Positions 1-11,373 of a stretch of 64,000 bases of DNA are shown here, in pieces. The notes under the pieces are model-generated. The model did not search any database. It saw only the letters and a list, made by a program, of their open reading frames with translations, and was not told where the DNA came from. This stretch comes from Hippophae tibetana (lineage: Eukaryota > Streptophyta > Magnoliopsida > Rosales > Elaeagnaceae). Location: assembly GCA_037013495.1 (NCBI GenBank), contig CM072810.1:108910398-108974397 (forward strand), written 5' to 3'. Positions within the stretch are counted from its first letter, which is position 1, and every line of letters starts with the position of its first letter. Made by a program: the position numbers and the translations under genes.

Positions 1-149
1 TTGTAAACGTTACTTCTAGTTTTACATAATTTCAATTCCATTTTTTAAACAAATATTTAATAGTATTACTATTTTCATTAAATTTAAATTTATTATTATT
101 AATGCCTTTTAATTTCTAAAAAAATATAATTATATCATTTAAAGTATAT

Positions 150-473
150 TGTTAAAAATTCAAGTCTAACTCAATCTAATAATATCTCGTTGAGTTAAGA
201 GTTGTTTAAGCTTATAAGTAGTTTTGTTGTCTTTCTCCTACTTGATGTAGGATAAGGATACTTAACAATCTCTTTTCACACGACGAACAAATGTGGACAT
301 AAACACCACGGTAAGACTGTGGTAAAGCCAACACATAAAGACTAGGAACATAGTTCTGATACCATGTTATAAATTTAGGTATAACTCAATCTAATAAGAT
401 CTCGTTGAGTTAAGAGTTGCCAAAATTTAACTTCCAACCGATATGAGATAAATATATTTAACATATATAACTC
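150..473 (-). mobile_element. TRIM-like small LTR element, outside the duplication
   Basis: Two related terminal repeats (150-267 and 365-473) start with TG and end with ACA. They share the stretch reading CTCAATCTAATAA-ATCTCGTTGAGTTAAGAG. On the plus strand the second repeat is preceded directly by TTCTGATACCA (354-364), the complement of the initiator-Met tRNA primer-binding site, so the element reads on the minus strand. The 5-bp TATAT flanks both ends (145-149 and 474-478). There is no coding capacity in the roughly 100-bp interior. The size fits a terminal-repeat retrotransposon in miniature, which must be moved by proteins from another LTR element. The two repeats have diverged by substitutions and indels, so it looks old. 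Confidence 0.7.
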
Positions 474-1144
474 TAAAAGTTAAAATCTAAAATATACAAT
501 AAATATTAAAATACTTTATATTGTTCTTTTAATAAATAATTTATGTAAAAACAACCTAAAATTCTAAGAAGTTATAGTTTTCAAATTACTCTAATATTCA
601 TTTTCTTAAAAAATGAATGTAATAAAATATTTGAAAAGTTATAAAAATAAAATTTTTGAAACTTATAACTACAAAGATAACATATTTATTTTATATATTT
701 TTACTATTAAAAAAGTTTAACATATCATTTTATTTTATATAATATCAAATTAAGTGATATTCAAATTGAGTTATAACCATTTATATCATTTAAATATAAA
801 ATACAGTTAAATTAAAACCCATTTTTAGGTATTATTTTTTATTGATATAAGTTTAAACAATGTTACAACTTGAGTTATTACTATTTTTGTTGATATAAAT
901 TAAAACCTATTTTTGGGCCTCGTATATCGCTGATATTCTTCGATCGATTCCGTCATTTAAGTTATAGTAAACACGAGCGCTGACTTAAAACACAAAGACT
1001 TGGGTGAGTGCTGTGGGCTTGGAATTGACACATAGAGACGTGTTTTTTTATGTTGTTGATCACGTGGCTCTGTGAAACGTAAGCATTGGACTACTCTTTG
1101 GACCCTCTTGGATCTAAGATATTGCTTCATCTTTTCCCCTATTT
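474..1144. other. AT-rich sequence, no gene seen
   Basis: The sequence is AT-rich with homopolymer runs. One open frame (957-1193, minus, 78 codons) crosses the left edge of the duplication. Only its first 16 or so codons are repeated in copy B, and the product is not recognisable, so it is not called. Confidence 0.5.
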
Positions 1145-1194
1145 CATTTATACTCGGGGGTAATTGAGAACTAATTGAAATTTTAAAACGCATT

Positions 1195-1880
1195 TTGTCT
1201 TGAGAAAAATGAATTTTTTACCCGTAGAGAATTTTAAATTTTTATTTTTAACTTATATATGGACGGAGATTTAATGTAATTACACACTTATAATTTTTTA
1301 ATAATTTGATTATACAATCATAATGAAAAAAAGGTTTAATAATATATAATTTGATAATAGTTTTATAAATTAATTCAAACTAAAGAGTATCCCTAAAAGG
1401 ATCCACATTATTACTAAATGACCTCACATTATTTAAAAATTTGAAAATGGTTTTGACATGTTTTAAACAACTTCAAGTCGATTTTAACATATTACAATAT
1501 TTCAATCCATTTAAAACAAAACAAAAAAGAAATCAATCCACTTTTATTTAAATAAATATTTAAGAAATATTCAATAAAATGAATATATGAATTTTTTTAA
1601 TGGATAAATTCATACTTATGACACACAAAAGTAAGATTTGAAATTGATGTGTTAATTCTTATGATACTTGATTAAGATAATATAAATAAAATTTATTTAA
1701 ATAATAAATAGAAAAATATTTATATATATATAATTTATTTCATATATTAAGTTACATAAATGAAATAGTTATAATTCCAAAGTCTCGTAATAAATAGAGA
1801 GTGACACATTATAAAAAGAAGAAGATAACTTTAAGTGTTAGTTAATTTATATATAATATAGATTTATAGATGCATCCATT
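1195..1880. other. AT-rich duplicated spacer
   Basis: Nothing gene-like is seen. It matches about 34625-35307 with roughly eight substitutions and a few 1-2 base indels by eye. Confidence 0.5.
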
Positions 1881-2481
1881 ATGTATATCCATTATGTAGA
1901 AGCTTTCTTGTCTTCTCGGTCATTCACTTCGTCTTACTCAACATCGTCTAATAACAAAGGTACTTCTCATTTTTTATATCGTGTACTTACCTATGACCAA
2001 TTATCACCTGCACATTGTGTCTTTGCTACTTCTATTTCCATTCTCAGGGAACCAACCACATTTGTTGAAGCTTTCAACGATCCAAAATGACGGCTTGTCA
2101 TGAAACAAGAACTGGATGCTATTGAAACTAATGGCATTTGGACGCTTCAACATCTTCCTCCAAACAAGAAACCAACTGGTTGTAATTGGGTCTACAAAAT
2201 CAAGTATAATCCTGATGGCTATGTGGAACGATACAAGGTTTGGTTAGTGGCAAAAGGATACAATCAAATTGAAGGTTTTGACTATCAATAAACTTTTACA
2301 CTAGAAGCCAAACTTCTCACTATTCAACTTCTTCTTGTCGTTGCTGCTATTCAAAATTGGCATATTTGACAACTCGATGTCAACAATGTTTTTCTCTATG
2401 ATGATCTTCATGAAGATGTCTACATGTCCCTTCCATCTGGATTCAGACAAAAGAGGAAAACACGAGTATATAAACTACACA
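1881..2481 (+). pseudogene. Ty1/copia reverse-transcriptase fragment (copy A)
   Basis: The translated sequence matches the start of the reverse transcriptase of the copia element at 7323-11368. It begins in the linker before RT, passes through the conserved stretch ending in [17 protein letters not shown], then LVAKGY, and reaches the QLDVNN segment. It is broken by in-frame stops at DPK-stop (from a Trp codon), FDYQ-stop and WHI-stop. The match ends near 2481, before the catalytic YVDD box. No LTRs flank it, so it is a stray fragment of family 1 rather than a whole element. It lies about 5 kb upstream of the full relative and is present in both duplication copies. Confidence 0.85.
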
Positions 2482-4183
2482 AAAATACAAAAAAAAAGTT
2501 ATGACTAAAATTAAAATGACCGTTCGATCGAAGAGAATTATACTAAGCTTAAAAAGTATCATCCAAGAAAGCTAAACATGTTTTTAAAGAAAAAAAACGT
2601 GCAATAAACAGAAAAATATTTTCAACTTCCAACATTTATGATTCCACATTTATGAATCTGCTAATAGAACAGAAAAACCCAAAATCTCTATTTAATCCAT
2701 AGATTATATATAAAAGATAATTATGTGCCCCCATAGTAATTCCAAAATGCTGATTAAATTTTGTACAAACTACAAAATCTTTCAAATAATATACAAAATT
2801 TAGTTACTAGAAAATTTGGACAGAATAAGTAGATAAAACTAGTGATGTACAATGGGTTGTTCCATTTCATGTCTAATTTAGTGTTTTTAATTGCCTTATG
2901 ATATAATATTATCTCATTTTATTTTATTTAGATTATAACCATAATGGATTTAACTTTAAATATATTTTGTATAATTTTTTTTATTAAACTTACATTATAA
3001 ATAATCATGTATCATATTTTCTATTATTTTTGTATTCTTTCTTATTTTATTTAAACTTATTTAAAAAAATGAGATATCTCATTAATATCGTCTCATAATT
3101 ATCTTATCTCATTAAAAATTGAGATAATAGAATGAGTTTTGAAAATTAATCAACCTTAACATAAATCTCATTAATATTTCATCTTAATTTGATGAGCTTG
3201 ATACATTACAGACACCCATATTTTGCAAATGGTATCAAGTTTTGCAAATGGTTCTAAAATTTACAAAAATAAATGGTACATGTTTTATTTGAGATTTTTT
3301 CCTTATGCTCCTCACATTACAATGTAAATATCCTTGTGCTCCTCACGTGACAATGTAATAAGAGGTAATTTTTTTATTTTTGTTAATTTTTCCTCAGCTA
3401 AAAAATCGAGCATGTAAGGAACCTCTTAAGGATCAAGGGCCTGAGCCATCAGTCACGAAGCCCTTACTTCAATTATTATTATTATTATTTTGCTAATGAT
3501 TACTCTAATTAAAACTGTATTAAAGCTAAGAAGCCCATTTTGTTTCTTCCAGACCATAAGACCATGAAGGCAGCAGAATGATTCCCTCTATATTGCTGAC
3601 GGCTAATCCACCGACAATACTAACTGATTATCAATGTATAGTTATAATTTATGTAAGCCTTTACGGGTTAAGGGTAATCCTACCCCGCAACAGTATTTAA
3701 AAAAACAAGAAAAAGAAGAAGAGAGTTTAGGGACCCGTTGTGAAGGCTGCCAGGGTTTGGAGACAACTGTGTAGTTAAGCCATATTAGTATTTTTGTGAG
3801 TGGTTGAAATTATCTGATTGACATTTTCTTATTGATAAGTCTAAGTCATACTGATCAACTTGTTTTTTGTTAGGAAACGTGAGATTTAATCTTCAATCTT
3901 AAGGGGTTCCTATTAATAATACACTTCTTCGAAAAACAATAAGTGCCCAAGAAGAAAAACATGAAATTTTTAGCTTATGCCTATAAATTAATTTGAAAAT
4001 CATACTGTTTCTTTTTGGGTTGTTAAATCTAATTAAGTAATGTGCACAGAGCGGAAAAAAAAGGAAAAAGGAAAACAAGGAAAGTGCTATCGATGGATTG
4101 CAAATGAACAAAGCAACTAAATAAATAAACCATCCAAATACACTTCCAAAGAGTCAAATTTTACACACACTAACAATAAGATT
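2482..4183. other. AT-rich spacer with the empty copia insertion site
   Basis: No gene is seen. At 3302-3360 a block reading TGCTCCTCAC-T-ACAATGTAA occurs twice about 31 bp apart. AATCC at 3676-3680 is the undisturbed target at which copy B carries the 5.67-kb copia element. Confidence 0.5.
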
Positions 4184-4540
4184 TGTTAAATTTGGGCTTA
4201 ACTCAATCTTAAAACTCGGGTTGTTAGATAAAAGATTGTCATTTTTTATATGCGCAGCGTGGGCACGATCCCCAATTGATGAGGGATTTTAACACTCTCC
4301 TCATATCAGCATTGGTCTATCTCCTTGAGACCGACGGAGATGTTGAGCTTATGGAACCCAAGTAACGGAATGCATCACTCACCAGTGGCGAAACAACTGC
4401 ACCGACGGGGTAATCTTGCTCTGATACCATGTTAAATTTGGGTCTAACTCTATCTCAAAACCCAGTTTGTGAGATAAAAGACTGCCCTTATTTATATGCG
4501 CAGAGTAGGCGCGATCCCCAATCGATTTGAGACTTTAATA
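4184..4540 (-). mobile_element. TRIM-like element, copy A
   Basis: Two 111-bp terminal repeats (4184-4294 and 4430-4540) flank a 135-bp interior. Both start TGTTAAATTTGGG. The first ends in TTAACA, and the second has a C to T change next to its end. The complement of the initiator-Met primer site (GCTCTGATACCA, 4418-4429) abuts the right repeat, so the element reads on the minus strand. The expected polypurine tract lies just inside the left repeat. AGATT flanks the element at 4179-4183 and 4541-4545. It has no ORF. The same insertion is present in copy B (43284-43641), so it predates the duplication. Confidence 0.85.
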
Positions 4541-4646
4541 AGATTTAAATTAAGAGAATGAACACATCATAAAAAGATGATTTAGAACCAATTCAGAAAA
4601 TAATGATAAATAAACTAACAGGTTGAAAGAAAGAGAAAAAGAATAC

Positions 4647-4710
4647 CAGGTCTGGGATTGAAGACGTGGTTCGGTGAGAGAGATAATCTCCCACAAATTG
4701 CAGTCTCCAT
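4647..4710 (-). pseudogene. Orphan first exon resembling a plastid transit peptide (copy A)
   Basis: An ATG at 4710 opens 64 bp that end in a good donor (CCTG|GTATTC). They encode METAICGRLSLSPNHVFNP and a few more residues. The N terminus is rich in Ser, Pro and basic residues and has no acidic residue after Glu2, as in chloroplast transit peptides. A CT-rich leader lies upstream on the minus strand, as in plant 5' UTRs. I found no downstream exon on the minus strand before the window's left part, so this looks like an isolated gene 5' end. The parent gene is not recognised. Copy B has drifted more. A chance short ORF is the alternative. Confidence 0.35.
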
Positions 4711-5139
4711 GACTCTCTCTTTCTCTCTATACTCTCAGAGAAACTACTATCTCATTCTCGTGGGGAAATTGGGTGCACTTAATGGTTAATAGATTTGATT
4801 TTCGTTCAGATTTTTCTTTACCAGAAAAATAGAAAATGAAACTAGTGGTTTAAACGATGAGACGTCCTCTTCGTACTCATAGGCCCAATTAGCCCGTTAT
4901 TTTGGTCCATTTTATAAGAACTTCTGACTATAAGTCTTGACCCATCAAGACAATACTTATTGTTAGGGATATAGTCCCGTTGATCAAAAATATCATCCAA
5001 TCCTGTTTAAGTTTGATCGGATTCGAACAAGATGACTGAACTCTACCCAAATAATTATATATTCAAATTTAAGGTCAAATATTTACGACGTAAGTACGGA
5101 CAAACTTGATCTGGAATGCGAATTGAGTTCAAATATTTT

Positions 5140-5170
<31 letters not shown>

Positions 5171-7317
5171 CTTTGAATATTGTATATTATTGTTTTATAA
5201 TTTATTGCATCCTTTAATCTTTGATATTATTTAAGTTAATTTAAAGTTAAAAAATCAAGTTTGAACATATTTTATAATTTATCACATCTTTGACACTATT
5301 TAAGCCAATTTAAAATTAAAAAAGAAGCCAATTTAAAATTAAAAAAATCAAACTCGAACATACTTAATATTTTAAGCTCATTCTTTGAACTTACATTTAA
5401 TTTGAAAATTATAATTCAATTTGATCCAAAAAAAATATACATGTCTCAATAATACCTAATTTGAATCCAAGCCAAACTCAAAATTTTGTGCTTGGGCCAA
5501 CTTAATCGTCCAAATTTAAATCCTAATTTATTGTATGCTTATTAAATATTATATTACATATGAAATTGAAGATGCAACATAGAGTTATTGTGAAATCATC
5601 TAATAATAATAATAAAATCTATTTATTATAAATATTAAAAAATTCTATTTATCACAAGTTTGTGATAAATCATAAGTAATATAACATAATATTATTAAAA
5701 AGTATAATCAAGTTAAGGATAAAAATTTGTATCGTAACTCAATTAATCGAATCGAATCGAATAGAAATCGAATTAAATTCATGACAACTTAAACAAATTA
5801 AAAATGTCATTTTGAGGTATCATTTTAAGTGAGATTCAATTGAAATAAGTATATGATCTTGATTAATTTGAGTTTTTTTTTCACAAGGACAACGAAATAA
5901 TATACTAACATGCTTAAAATAATATTAGATTGAATGAGAAAATGAGTCTTAAATTTAACCAATTTAAAAGAAAAAAATAGTGTTTTATGTTTGTTCCACG
6001 TGAAAAAATCAACAATACATTAAAAACTTTATATAACATTTTGTCTTTCAAATTGTGGTAAGTTAGTCTAATAAGAAGGTTCTTTCTACGTGTGCATGCT
6101 GAATTCTTGTATGCCCAACTCAAAAATTTGGAACTCCAATTACGTGCCTACACATCCTGCAAATACTAATGTTATTTAATGCTACATTTGTTAGTTTACT
6201 CAAATTATTCTAAAGTTATGCTTCAGTCTAATAGATTAAAGGTACAAAACAATCTATGAGTGCAATATTTGATATTATTTAATTATTATTATTTTATGGT
6301 TGTATCTTGAGAGATATTTATTTATCTTTAAAACATCGTGTAACACTAACCTCAATCATCTCATTTTTTCATTGTGATTTATAGTTTAGGTTAATTTTGT
6401 AATTTTGATTTGTTTGAGTTTATTTACAAAATTTAATTCTTGTTTGTCTACTATTATATTTCATGTACCAATACAGATTAATAATTCATCTACGTATATA
6501 CAATAATACATCTAATCCTTAAATTCATATAGGGTATCAATTAATAACCAATAATGTAAAGTTGGCATGAAAAGTCAAGTAAAAATAAATTAAACAATGT
6601 TCAATCTAAAAATTGGCAATAATATTTTTTTTATTAAAGAAGAATGAAAATGTGAATTTTTTTATTTTACGAATTTTATTGAATTTTAATTAAAAAATAA
6701 ATAATTTTGTACATAAAATTTATGTTTAAACAATTTTACACATAAAATATAAATTTAAAAGTAATGTTAAGAGAGTGCTTTACGTGTTAAATATAATCAA
6801 TTTTTTATAAAAATTATAAAATTTTATTTAAAACACTACTACAATAATGACCTATTATGCTCCCTTTTTTGCATATGTTTTGAAAAAAAAAATAGATGCA
6901 AATGTTGCCCATGTTATACTGCCACAAGTTAATGGCCCAAGTTTGTCATAAAATTTCAAGAAGTACAACACGTGACTCGCTATTAATTGCTCATATACAC
7001 ATCTCTTCTCGAGTACATATGCTACATAGATCCATATCTACGTTACATATATTCTTCTAATTTGGATACATATATGAGTATTACAGATATATTTATTTTC
7101 TATAAATTATATTATTAACTCATAGTGTCAATAACTCACATTAATATCTCTGAAACTTTTAATTTCATTTCAATTTGGACATTAATACTTGTCCCAATAA
7201 CATTGATAACTAGAATTCTTTAAAAAGGAAACAAAAAAATAAGCTATACCATATCCATCATTAACATCAATCATCAATCACGAATCACTGAAAAACTATT
7301 TGCTTTCATCAATGATC
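4711..7317. other. AT-rich spacer with microsatellite
   Basis: No supported gene is seen. It contains the (AT)n tract at 5143-5170 and a short run of GAATC repeats near 5742-5770 that is shorter in copy B. A 69-codon frame at 5914-6123 (minus) survives in both copies only because the copies are nearly identical. Confidence 0.5.
5143..5170. repeat. (AT)14 microsatellite
   Basis: This is a pure AT dinucleotide tract of 28 bp. The matching tract in copy B (44244-44255) is only 12 bp. Confidence 0.9.
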
Positions 7318-7322
7318 ATGAT

Positions 7323-7525
7323 TGTTAAAGAACTTGAGATGCAGCTGGTGACAACCAACACACCAGTTGGAAGCAGCCACCAACAACTTGGTGGGGAAGC
7401 ATAGGTTGTCAAGAACATGCCTCTCATAATTATGTTTATTTGTAATTATTATAATTTTGCTTTTCTTTTGTATAAATAGATTGTAAACATTCGTTTATTC
7501 ACAATCAATAAAATCATTTCTTACA
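7323..7525 (+). repeat. 5' LTR of copia family 1, copy A
   Basis: 203 bp from TGTTAAAG to TTCTTACA. A TATA-like TATAAATAGA lies about 50 bp before the end, and AATAAAA near the end could serve as a polyadenylation signal. The primer-binding site follows directly. Confidence 0.92.
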
Positions 7526-7537
7526 TGGTATCAGAGC
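7526..7537 (+). promoter_or_regulatory. Primer-binding site (initiator-Met tRNA)
   Basis: TGGTATCAGAGC, directly after the 5' LTR, is the standard copia primer site complementary to the 3' end of initiator-Met tRNA. Confidence 0.9.
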
Positions 7538-8125
7538 ATAGGAAATAATTCACAAAAAATTCAGTTCACAAATTTTTTTCCTTTTTTCCTCAATCTGTTT
7601 TTTTTCCAAAATCAATTTCGATTCACAAAATAATTTCAATTTCATCCCATCATATTATCCAGAAGAATCCGAGCAATATGCAATTAATTTCAGCCAAAAT
7701 ACATCTCCACGCACTCACACGCACCTTCCCTAATCTCATCGGCGTTCCACGTGCCTCGCTAGACTCACACGCGCCAACTGCTAAAGAAGACGACTCCAAC
7801 AACACGTCGTTCACGCGCCGCTGAAGCAAACGACACGTCGTTTACCCGGTTCGGTCCTCCATCTGGTCCGGTCCGGTTCGGTCTTCATCCGGTTCAGTGC
7901 TCTACCGTTGCAACCGCCGTTGCAGTTGCCGTTCCAGCCACTCCAGACGCCGATTCATCCACTTTCTGACCGGTTCTGTGGTTGAAATCTCCGGTTCTGT
8001 AATCCTTGACTCATTTTCTATAAGATAAAACATATTTCAGTTCATTATTTATTTCATAAATAGTCATTATTGTCTAAAACACATTAAATCCTATCCCATT
8101 TTTTCGAATTTTTCACTCAAAAATC

Positions 8126-8536
8126 ATGTCTGAAACTACCAATGAAATTCATACACAATATTCTTACAAAAATTACCCACAAATGAACTCACATCTCAAG
8201 TACAATCGATACAATAATATCGGTCACAATTCTAAAAGTTGTCGAAGTTACCTTAAATGTGATTTCTGTGGTCTCAATGGATACAATTATGAAAACTACC
8301 GAAAATGCCTCAAATGTGATTTCTATGGTTTGAATGGACATTACATCAACATGTGTAGGAAGAAAAGATCAATTGAAGATAAGAAAGATGCAAGTTGTGG
8401 CTTCCCATCCAAAGCTCACCATACTAATCTTTTGGAAAGCAACTCAAACACAAGGACACCATACCACAACCTTACATACGCTCAATATCATGAGCTTCTT
8501 ACACTCTCAATCAAGCCAAATCAAGTAGCATGGTAA
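8126..8536 (+). pseudogene. gag nucleocapsid remnant of copia family 1 (copy A)
   Basis: This is a 136-codon frame with two or three degraded CCHC zinc knuckles. CDFCGLNGY..Y has lost its His and last Cys. CDFYGLNGHYINMC has lost its second Cys. An earlier YNNIGHNSKSC keeps only the His and last Cys. These knuckles normally bind the element's RNA. The capsid domain expected upstream is absent: the 5' leader (7538-8125) is non-coding and locally GC-rich. Relative to copy B, a single T is missing near 8505, which shifts the frame and creates the early end. Just downstream the protease motif is cut by the 485-bp deletion at 8617-8620. Confidence 0.8.
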
Positions 8537-8569
8537 GACAAATGATTACTTCTTCAGGTAATATATCAT

Positions 8570-9638
8570 GTGCGAATGTTTTCCATTCAGAAACTCGTTG
8601 GATTCTTGATACAGGAGCAAACTCGTAATCCATTTTCTTTAAGTTCCATCAAAACAAAAGCACATTTTGAACTAATTCATGTTGATATTTGGAGTGGCTA
8701 TCACATTCCAACACTTAATGGAGCACGTTATTTCCTCACTATTGTTGATGACTACTTAAGATGCACATGGGTCTATCTCTTAAACACCAAATCTGATACA
8801 CACACATTTCTCACCACCTTCATTAATCTTGATGAAACACAATTTTGCATCCAGAGTTAAAATCATTCGTAGTGATAATGGACTAGAATTCTCTATGACC
8901 GAGTTGTTTTCTAGCAAAGGAATCCTGCATCACACCAGTTATGTCTCTACCCCTCAACAAAATGGTGTTGTTGAATGCAAACATCGTCACCTTCTCAATG
9001 TGGCTCGTGCATTACTCTTCCAAGCCAACCTCCCTGAAAAAATCTGGGGAGATTCCATTCTTACAGCTACATACCTCATAAATCGTACTCCAACACCTGT
9101 TCTCAAGGGAAAAACACCATTTGAAATCCTTTTTCACAAAGTTCCTAAATATGAACATCTTCGTGTTTTTGGTTCCCTTTGCTTTGTGTCTACATATCAT
9201 GATCGACCCACCAAGTTTGATGCTAGATCACAGAGATGCATATTAATTGGGTATCCATCTGGGATAAAAGGTTATCGTGTCTACAATCTAGAAACAAGCA
9301 AGACTTTAGTGTCTCGTGATGTTATCTTTCATGAACATGTATTTCCTTATTTCAGTTCTGTGGTCAACACTCCAACTTTATTCACTCCATCAGAAAATAC
9401 AATTTATGATGACATACCTAACATTCATCAATCAACCAATCCAAATACATCACTTCCTCATACACCATACATTCTTCATCTTCAAAATTCATCTCCAGAA
9501 ACACCATCATCAACTTCTCCACCACACATGACTCCTTCAACACCAGTCACACATAGGCTTCGTCGATCCACTAATGTTCCTAGCTACCTTCAAAAATATC
9601 ATGTAGAATTTGCCTTCTCAGTCCTTCCCTTCGTCTAA
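8570..9638 (+). pseudogene. Integrase of copia family 1, frameshifted (copy A)
   Basis: The integrase core is readable across two frames. The first catalytic Asp is in HVDIWSGY, the second in RSDNGLEF, and the Glu in NGVVECKHRHLL. A C-terminal region with the FGSLCFVS and DARSQRCILIGYPSG segments follows. Frames 8570-8860 and 8829-9638 meet at one extra T near 8842 relative to copy B, a +1 shift between the first and second Asp. The His-Cys zinc-finger part that should precede the core was lost with the 485-bp deletion. The last frame ends at a TAA (9636-9638) after another shift into the RT linker. Confidence 0.85.
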
Positions 9639-10380
9639 CTCAGTATCATCCAATAACAAAGGTACTTCTCATTCTCTATCTCATGTACTTACCTATGAAA
9701 AATTATCACCTGCACATCGTGCCTTTGCTACATCTATTTCCATTCTCAGGGAACCAACCACCTTTGTTGAAGCTTTCAATGATCCAAAATGGCGGCTTGC
9801 CATGAAACAAGAACTGGATGCTCTTGAAACTAATGGCACTTGGACGCTTCAACAACTTCCTCCAAACAAGAAACTAGTTGATTGTAAATGGGTCTACAAA
9901 ATCAAGTATAATTTTGATGGTTTTGTGGAACGATACAAGGCTCGGTTAGTGGCCAAAGGATACAGTCATATTGAAGGTTTTGACTACCAAGAAACTTTTG
10001 CACCAATAGCCAAACTTATCACTGTTAGGCTTCTTCTTGTCGTTGCTGCTATTCAAAATTGGCATCTTCGACAACTCGATGTCAACAATGCTTTTCTCTA
10101 TGGTGATCTTCATGAAGATGTCTACATGTCCCTTCCACCTGGATTTGGACGAAAGGGGGAAACACGAGTATGTAAGCTACACAAATCTTTGTATGGACTC
10201 AAACAAGCCTCACGACAATGGTTCATCAAGCTATCAACAAGACTTAAGCTAGCTGGTTTTAACCAATCCAAGTATGATCACTCACTGTTCTTCTGAACCC
10301 GTGGTAATTCATTCTCTGCTCTTCTTGTCTATGTAGATGATATAATCATAACAGGAAACAATGTACAAGACATGGGTTAT
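9610..10380 (+). pseudogene. Reverse transcriptase of copia family 1 (copy A)
   Basis: This is the RT domain from the linker through [21 protein letters not shown] and LVAKGY, then [13 protein letters not shown] (first catalytic Asp), [12 protein letters not shown], and after a TGA stop at 10294-10296 the YVDD box (near 10331). About 60-70 codons expected between YVDDIIITG and [15 protein letters not shown] are absent, so the palm and thumb are incomplete. Copy B has lost nearly all of this domain. The element cannot make active RT. Confidence 0.85.
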
Positions 10381-11109
10381 CTTGGTGCCAAATCCACCAA
10401 TTCACCTATGGAACAAAATTTATCCCTCAGCAAGGTTGAAGGGGAATTCATCAATAATCCCACATTCTATCAAAGACTTGTTGGGAGATTAATATACTTA
10501 ATAATCACAAGACCCGACTTAGTGTATGTCATGCACATTCTCAGTCAATATATGGATAAACCACGTCAACCACATTTGGAAGCAGCTCAATAAGTGCTAC
10601 GATATGCCAAGAACACACCAGGGTAAGGTCTCTTTTTCTCAACAACTAGTTCATTACAACTAAATGCCTTCTGTGACGCAGATTGGGAAAAATGCACATA
10701 TACACGACGATTAACCACAGGATATTGTATGTTTCTTGGAAACTCGTTAATTTCTTGGAAGACTAAGAAACAAAATACAGTCTCACGATCAAGTGTAGAA
10801 GCAGAATATCGCTCTATGGCAGTAGCATGTTGCGAAGTAACCTGGTTACAATACATTTTGGATGATTTGGGTATCAAGCACTCCCAACCACCCAAGTTAT
10901 ATTGCGACAATCAAGTAGCCCTTCACATTGCATCAAATTCAGTGTTTCATAAGCGACCCAGACACATAGAGATCGATTGCCATTTAATAAGAGAAAAGAT
11001 CCAAACTGGAATGATCAAAACTTATCATATTTTTACATTAGAGCAACCAGCAGATATATTTACCAAATTTCTGAGTTTTCACAATTCTCAAACTTACTTA
11101 ACAAGTTAG
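10372..11109 (+). pseudogene. RT end and RNase H of copia family 1 (copy A)
   Basis: After the connection segment ([16 protein letters not shown], then [15 protein letters not shown]), two TAA stops near 10591 and 10623 precede an RNase H domain. That domain shows FCDADWEKC, the Glu in [11 protein letters not shown], the Asp in [10 protein letters not shown], and [12 protein letters not shown]. One C is missing near 11080 compared with copy B (TTTTCACAA against TTTTCCACAA), which shifts the final codons. Confidence 0.85.
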
Positions 11110-11143
11110 GAATAATTAACATATATTCTAACTTGAGTGGGAA

Positions 11144-11165
11144 TGTTAAAGAACTTGAGAGAGAA
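11144..11165 (+). repeat. Extra 22-bp LTR-start/purine-tract unit (copy A)
   Basis: TGTTAAAGAACTTGAGAGAG plus AA repeats the first 14 bases of the LTR followed by the purine tract, directly before the 3' LTR. Copy B has two such units. Confidence 0.8.
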
Positions 11166-11368
11166 TATTAAAGAACTTGAGATGCAGCTGGTGACAACCA
11201 ACACACCAGTTGAAAACAGCCACCAATAACTTGGTGGGGAAGGATAGGTTGTCAAGAACATGCCTATCATAATTATGTTTATTTGTAATTATTAAAATTT
11301 TGCTTTTCTTTTATATAAATAGATTGTAAACATTCGTTTATTCACGATCAATAAAACTATTTCTTACA
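11166..11368 (+). repeat. 3' LTR of copia family 1, copy A
   Basis: 203 bp matching the 5' LTR. The terminal TG has become TA. It ends TTCTTACA before the ATAAT flank. Confidence 0.9.
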
Positions 11369-11373
11369 ATAAT

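Larger units (their letters stand above)
7323..11368 (+). mobile_element. Ty1/copia retrotransposon family 1, degenerate (copy A)
   Basis: This is a complete LTR-to-LTR element of 4046 bp. It has two 203-bp LTRs (7323-7525 and 11166-11368) and a perfect initiator-Met primer site (TGGTATCAGAGC) at 7526-7537. A GA-rich tract precedes the 3' LTR. The flanks ATGAT (7318-7322) and ATAAT (11369-11373) are a 5-bp target duplication with one mismatch. The gene order gag, integrase, RT, RNase H is that of Ty1/copia. It cannot be autonomous: the capsid part of gag is missing, protease and most of the pre-integrase domain are deleted, and stops and frameshifts interrupt every domain. It shares its insertion site with 46367-49909 and therefore predates the duplication. 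Confidence 0.95.

Noticed and set aside
957..1193. 78-codon minus frame across the left duplication edge
   Set aside because: Only the start of the frame lies inside the duplicated block, and the product is not recognised.
3899..4111. 70-codon minus frame that could have been the second exon after the orphan first exon
   Set aside because: No acceptor in a fitting phase was seen and the sequence has no plastid-protein character.
5914..6123. 69-codon minus frame kept in both copies
   Set aside because: Both copies are nearly identical everywhere, so keeping the frame is not evidence of constraint. No motif, and composition is typical of AT-rich spacer.
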